A program made the translations under genes and the position numbers. Below, piece by piece: positions 61,222 to 64,000 of a stretch of 64,000 nt of DNA (positions are counted from its first letter, which is position 1; each line of letters starts with the position of its first letter). The notes under the pieces are model-generated. The model made no database searches and was not told the origin of the DNA. It saw only the letters and a list, made by a program, of their open reading frames with translations. Source of the DNA: Salaquimonas sp. (lineage in GTDB: Bacteria; Pseudomonadota; Alphaproteobacteria; Rhizobiales; Rhizobiaceae); the NCBI GenBank assembly GCA_028289365.1, contig JANQQM010000033.1:1-64000 (forward strand), read 5' to 3'.

Positions 61222-63105
61222 ATGAATAATTTTCTCGACAAGCTGTTTCAGAATTCGATCAATGTCATCGCGTTCGTGATCGGCTCTTTTCATCTTCTGA
61301 ACGTGTCCGGCATCCTGGTTCTTTCGACCCGGGATATTCGCATTTTTCACCTGATGATGATGCTGGCGCTGTTGTTCCTGACTTATACGACCTTCAAGCG
61401 TTCCAAAGATTCAGTCATTGAGAAATTCGTCAGTCTTGTTCTGATCGTGATCAGTGTCGGCAGTTGCGCATTCATCATGAGCCGGTGGAAGGATATCGCG
61501 ATGAGCGGTGGCGACACTGATGCGATGGATGCGTGGGTGGGCCTTGTCCTGATCCTTTTGGTTCTGGAAGCTGCCCGCCGCGGCGTCGGCCTGGTGCTGG
61601 CGCTGATCTGCCTGGTGTTCTTCACCTATCCCTTCTACAGCGAATATCTACCCGGCGTGCTTTATTCGCGGGGTTACAGTTTTGCCAGAATTTCGGAATT
61701 GTTGACCACAACCTCCCAGGGGGTATTCGGAATTCCGTTGGGCGTTTCGTCCACCTACATCATCCTGTTTTCGATTTATGGCGCGTTTCTCAGCCAGTTT
61801 GGTGCGGGTGATTTCTTCTTCACGCTTGCCAGCCGCGTGACCCGGAACATGCGTGCAGCTGGCGCTAAAACGGCGGTGATTTTCAGCACGCTGCTTGGCA
61901 TGATCTCGGGTTCGGCAGCCGGCAATGTGGCGGTGACCGGAACCCTGACCATCCCGATGATGAAGAAGGAGGGCTATAAACCACATCAGGCAGGCGCCAT
62001 CGAGGCAGTGGTTTCAACCGGCGGGCAGTTGATGCCGCCGGTGATGGGGGCGGCTGCCTTCATCATGGCCGAAATCGTCGGCGTTCCCTATGCGAATGTA
62101 ATGAAGGTCGCTTTGATCCCGGCAATCCTGTTTTTCACATCACTGTTCTTTGTGGTTCACCTTCAAGCCGGGCGCAGCAATATCAAGCCCTTGGAGCGGG
62201 CCGATGACGATGATGAACCGATCTGGGTAATTCTTGGCCGGGGAGGACAGTTCATCATTCCGTTCCTGACACTGATCGCCATGATGCTGAATGGCTATTC
62301 CCCGTTCAAGGCATCGTTCATTTCGATCATTGTGCTGCTTGTCGCGCATGTGATCTGGACGCGAAGCATCACGATCGAGATGTTCAAGAAAGCGGTCCGC
62401 GCAATTACCCAGGGTTCCAAGGCAGTCGTTCCGATTGCGATTGCCTGTGCTGCTGCCGGTATCATCGCCGGAACGCTTGGCATTACCGGTCTCGGTTCGA
62501 AAATTTCCGGACTGATCATCGCCGCATCCGGCGGGATTACGTTCTTTGCGCTGTTATTCACCATGCTGACGGCAATTATATTGGGCATGGGCTTGCCGAC
62601 CACCGCGGCCTATCTGATTCTCGCGACCGTAGTCGCTCCAGCCTTGTCTAAGATGGGCGTGCCGCTGCTGACTGCACATCTGTTTGTTTTCTTCTATGGT
62701 TGCGTTTCGACGATTACGCCGCCGGTGGCGCTTGCTTCCTATGTGGCCGCGGGCATTGCAAAGGCTGACATCAACAAGGTCAGCTGGACGGCGTTTGCCT
62801 ATGGAATCACCTGTTACATCCTGCCGTTCATGTTCTTTTTCGGCCCGGCGCTACTAATGTCGGGAACTGCTGCCGAAGTGATCGTCGCATTTCTTACCGG
62901 CGTGCTTGGCGCATTTTGCATTGCTGCGGCTGTCACCGGTTACCTCAGGGCAGATCTAGCAAATTGGCAAAGACCGGTCATTGCCGGCGCAGGCATATTG
63001 CTTTTGCATCAGGGCATGACCACGGATGCGGCGGGATTGGTCCTGCTGGCCTTGATCTGGATGATCAACCGTGCGCCGGAAACCGGTGAACCGCAAACTA
63101 CGTGA
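61222..63105 (+). CDS. TRAP transporter fused permease (TAXI-type DctQM)
   Basis: The 627-residue protein has many hydrophobic helices and TRAP-M motifs: GSAAGNVAVTGTLTIPMMKKEGYKPHQAGAIEAVVSTGGQLMPPVMGAAAFIMAE and GMGLPTTAAYLILATVVAPAL, with an N-terminal DctQ-like part fused, the arrangement of TAXI transporters. The start is ATG 61222; a TTG 6 bp earlier is unlikely. Confidence 0.92.
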   Translation: MNNFLDKLFQNSINVIAFVIGSFHLLNVSGILVLSTRDIRIFHLMMMLALLFLTYTTFKRSKDSVIEKFVSLVLIVISVGSCAFIMSRWKDIAMSGGDTDAMDAWVGLVLILLVLEAARRGVGLVLALICLVFFTYPFYSEYLPGVLYSRGYSFARISELLTTTSQGVFGIPLGVSSTYIILFSIYGAFLSQFGAGDFFFTLASRVTRNMRAAGAKTAVIFSTLLGMISGSAAGNVAVTGTLTIPMMKKEGYKPHQAGAIEAVVSTGGQLMPPVMGAAAFIMAEIVGVPYANVMKVALIPAILFFTSLFFVVHLQAGRSNIKPLERADDDDEPIWVILGRGGQFIIPFLTLIAMMLNGYSPFKASFISIIVLLVAHVIWTRSITIEMFKKAVRAITQGSKAVVPIAIACAAAGIIAGTLGITGLGSKISGLIIAASGGITFFALLFTMLTAIILGMGLPTTAAYLILATVVAPALSKMGVPLLTAHLFVFFYGCVSTITPPVALASYVAAGIAKADINKVSWTAFAYGITCYILPFMFFFGPALLMSGTAAEVIVAFLTGVLGAFCIAAAVTGYLRADLANWQRPVIAGAGILLLHQGMTTDAAGLVLLALIWMINRAPETGEPQTT

Positions 63106-63122
63106 ATTCAAGGGAGAGTAGA

Positions 63123-63671
63123 TTGGCATTTGAAGCGCGAAAATTCCGGCGTGTTGTAACCGGTCATGACGAGAATGGCGTTGCGACCGTGATTTCCGAC
63201 GAAACGGCAGATTGCATATTGCAGCGGCCGAACCGGCCGGGCGTAACGCTGACCAATCTGTGGCAAAACGACAAGACGCCGGCCGCCATGGAACGGCATG
63301 ACGATCCCGTTGAAGGGCCGCTGATCCTGCATCCGCCCAAGAATGGCTCCGTGTTCAGAATCGTGCAGTTTGATCCGGAGGATCCGGAAGTACTTGCCAA
63401 ACTGGATGGCAAGGCTGCCTTTGCCGAAATGGGCGCTGGTGCCAATGTCGTGGAGGGCGCCCGGCATCCATTTATGCATCGAACCGATAGTCTGGATTAT
63501 TCGGTCGTTCTCAGCGGCGAAATCTACATGCTGATGGATGAAGAGGAATATCTGTTAAAGGCCGGGGACGTCGTGGTCCAACAGGGCACCAATCATGCCT
63601 GGTCCAACCGGGGGACCGAACCCTGCCTTATCTGTTTCATTCTTATCGACGCGGTGAAGGATTTACACTGA
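63123..63671 (+). CDS. Cupin domain protein
   Basis: The 182-residue protein has a C-terminal cupin (TDSLDYSVVLSGEIYMLMDEEEYLLKAGDVVVQQGTNHAWSNRG) with an expected metal site in Glu and His of EIYM/NHAW. I take the TTG at 63123, with GGGAG 6 nt upstream, as start; a GTG at 63102 overlapping the permease stop is possible. It could be a dioxygenase or sensor in the aromatic cluster. Confidence 0.75.
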   Translation: MAFEARKFRRVVTGHDENGVATVISDETADCILQRPNRPGVTLTNLWQNDKTPAAMERHDDPVEGPLILHPPKNGSVFRIVQFDPEDPEVLAKLDGKAAFAEMGAGANVVEGARHPFMHRTDSLDYSVVLSGEIYMLMDEEEYLLKAGDVVVQQGTNHAWSNRGTEPCLICFILIDAVKDLH

Positions 63672-63705
63672 TTTTGTCAGATCACCGGTGGCCGACGTTC
63701 ATTTT

Positions 63706-64000
63706 TTAGAAAAGCAGTCTGACGAGGCCCATGGTGATCGCCGGGAAGGTGACAAGGATTGCAATCCGGATGATATCCGAAATCACGAACGGTAGCGCAC
63801 CGCGATAGGTCTCCCCAATGCCGACATTGTCTGACATGGCGTTGATGACAAAAAGGTTGAGGCCAACCGGCGGCGTGATCAGGCCAATCTCGGCCGACAT
63901 CAGCACCAATATGCCGAACCAGATGCCGATTTCGGCAGGCGGGATTCCGAAATCGAGCTGGGTGACGATTGGGACGAAAATCGGCACGGTCAGAAAGATC
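63706..64000 (-). CDS. dctM: TRAP transporter large permease (DctM), C-terminal part
   Basis: The gene enters from the right edge. The last 98 or so residues are visible: LMSAEIGLITPPVGLNLFVINAMSDNVGIGETYRGALPFVISDIIRIAILVTFPAITMGLVRLLF is characteristic of DctM ends. It is convergent with the cupin gene. Confidence 0.9.
   Translation of the reverse strand, partial: IFLTVPIFVPIVTQLDFGIPPAEIGIWFGILVLMSAEIGLITPPVGLNLFVINAMSDNVGIGETYRGALPFVISDIIRIAILVTFPAITMGLVRLLF

Overview
This window looks like a chromosomal segment of an alphaproteobacterium, most likely in the Hyphomicrobiales (Rhizobiales) or a near relative. The evidence is a pobA-pcaDCHGB protocatechuate operon with a divergent PcaQ-type LysR regulator, a DUF1127 mini-protein, tripartite TRAP/TAXI importers, a Liv-type ABC importer, and moderate G+C. 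I see no rRNA, tRNA, CRISPR array, insertion sequence, integrase or phage module. The taxonomic call is inference from gene content.

Layout. (1) 0-7.2 kb: the start of a TRAP binding-protein gene at the left edge, OsmC, a nitroreductase, YciI, an ArsR/SRPBCC pair with a clear promoter-operator, a DUF1127 protein with its own terminator, an Lrp/AsnC regulator divergent from a class V aminotransferase, a Nudix hydrolase and a pirin. (2) 7.3-21.3 kb: a surface-glycan island with three sulfotransferases, several glycosyltransferases, an MsbA-like ABC exporter, an ELM1-family protein and a methyltransferase fused to a P-loop domain. (3) 21.6-23.1 kb: a cytochrome P460-like protein and an HdeD-like membrane protein. 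(4) 23.2-29.1 kb: pcaB-G-H-C-D-pobA read leftwards and pcaQ read rightwards, covering 4-hydroxybenzoate to 3-oxoadipate. (5) 29.1-41.3 kb: an IclR regulator divergent from a long catabolic cluster (cyclase-family hydrolase, cupin, SDR, 3-hydroxyacyl-CoA-dehydrogenase-like enzyme, five-gene Liv ABC importer, BKACE, GST, sulfatase-superfamily hydrolase). This is my best candidate for an undescribed pathway.

(6) 41.3-48.9 kb: mostly small and envelope-related genes: a putative structured small RNA, a lipoprotein, an SGNH hydrolase, DUF883 and holin-like membrane proteins, an exported protein built of GX3 repeats, a glutamine amidotransferase, ArsR plus DUF899, and a D-cysteine desulfhydrase-like PLP enzyme. 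(7) 49-57.2 kb: a TRAP importer, a hot-dog thioesterase and a two-subunit indolepyruvate-oxidoreductase-like enzyme read leftwards, with a divergent LysR gene. (8) 57.3-63.7 kb: an unusual metallo-beta-lactamase-fold protein, an MhpA-like flavin hydroxylase, DUF2783, a TAXI-type TRAP importer and a cupin. The right edge cuts through a further TRAP permease gene.

Together, the genes describe a heterotroph specialised in importing and degrading aromatic and other carboxylated compounds: at least four separate solute importers are each next to catabolic enzymes and a dedicated regulator. The glycan island is unrelated to this and appears to build a sulfated extracellular or cell-surface polysaccharide.
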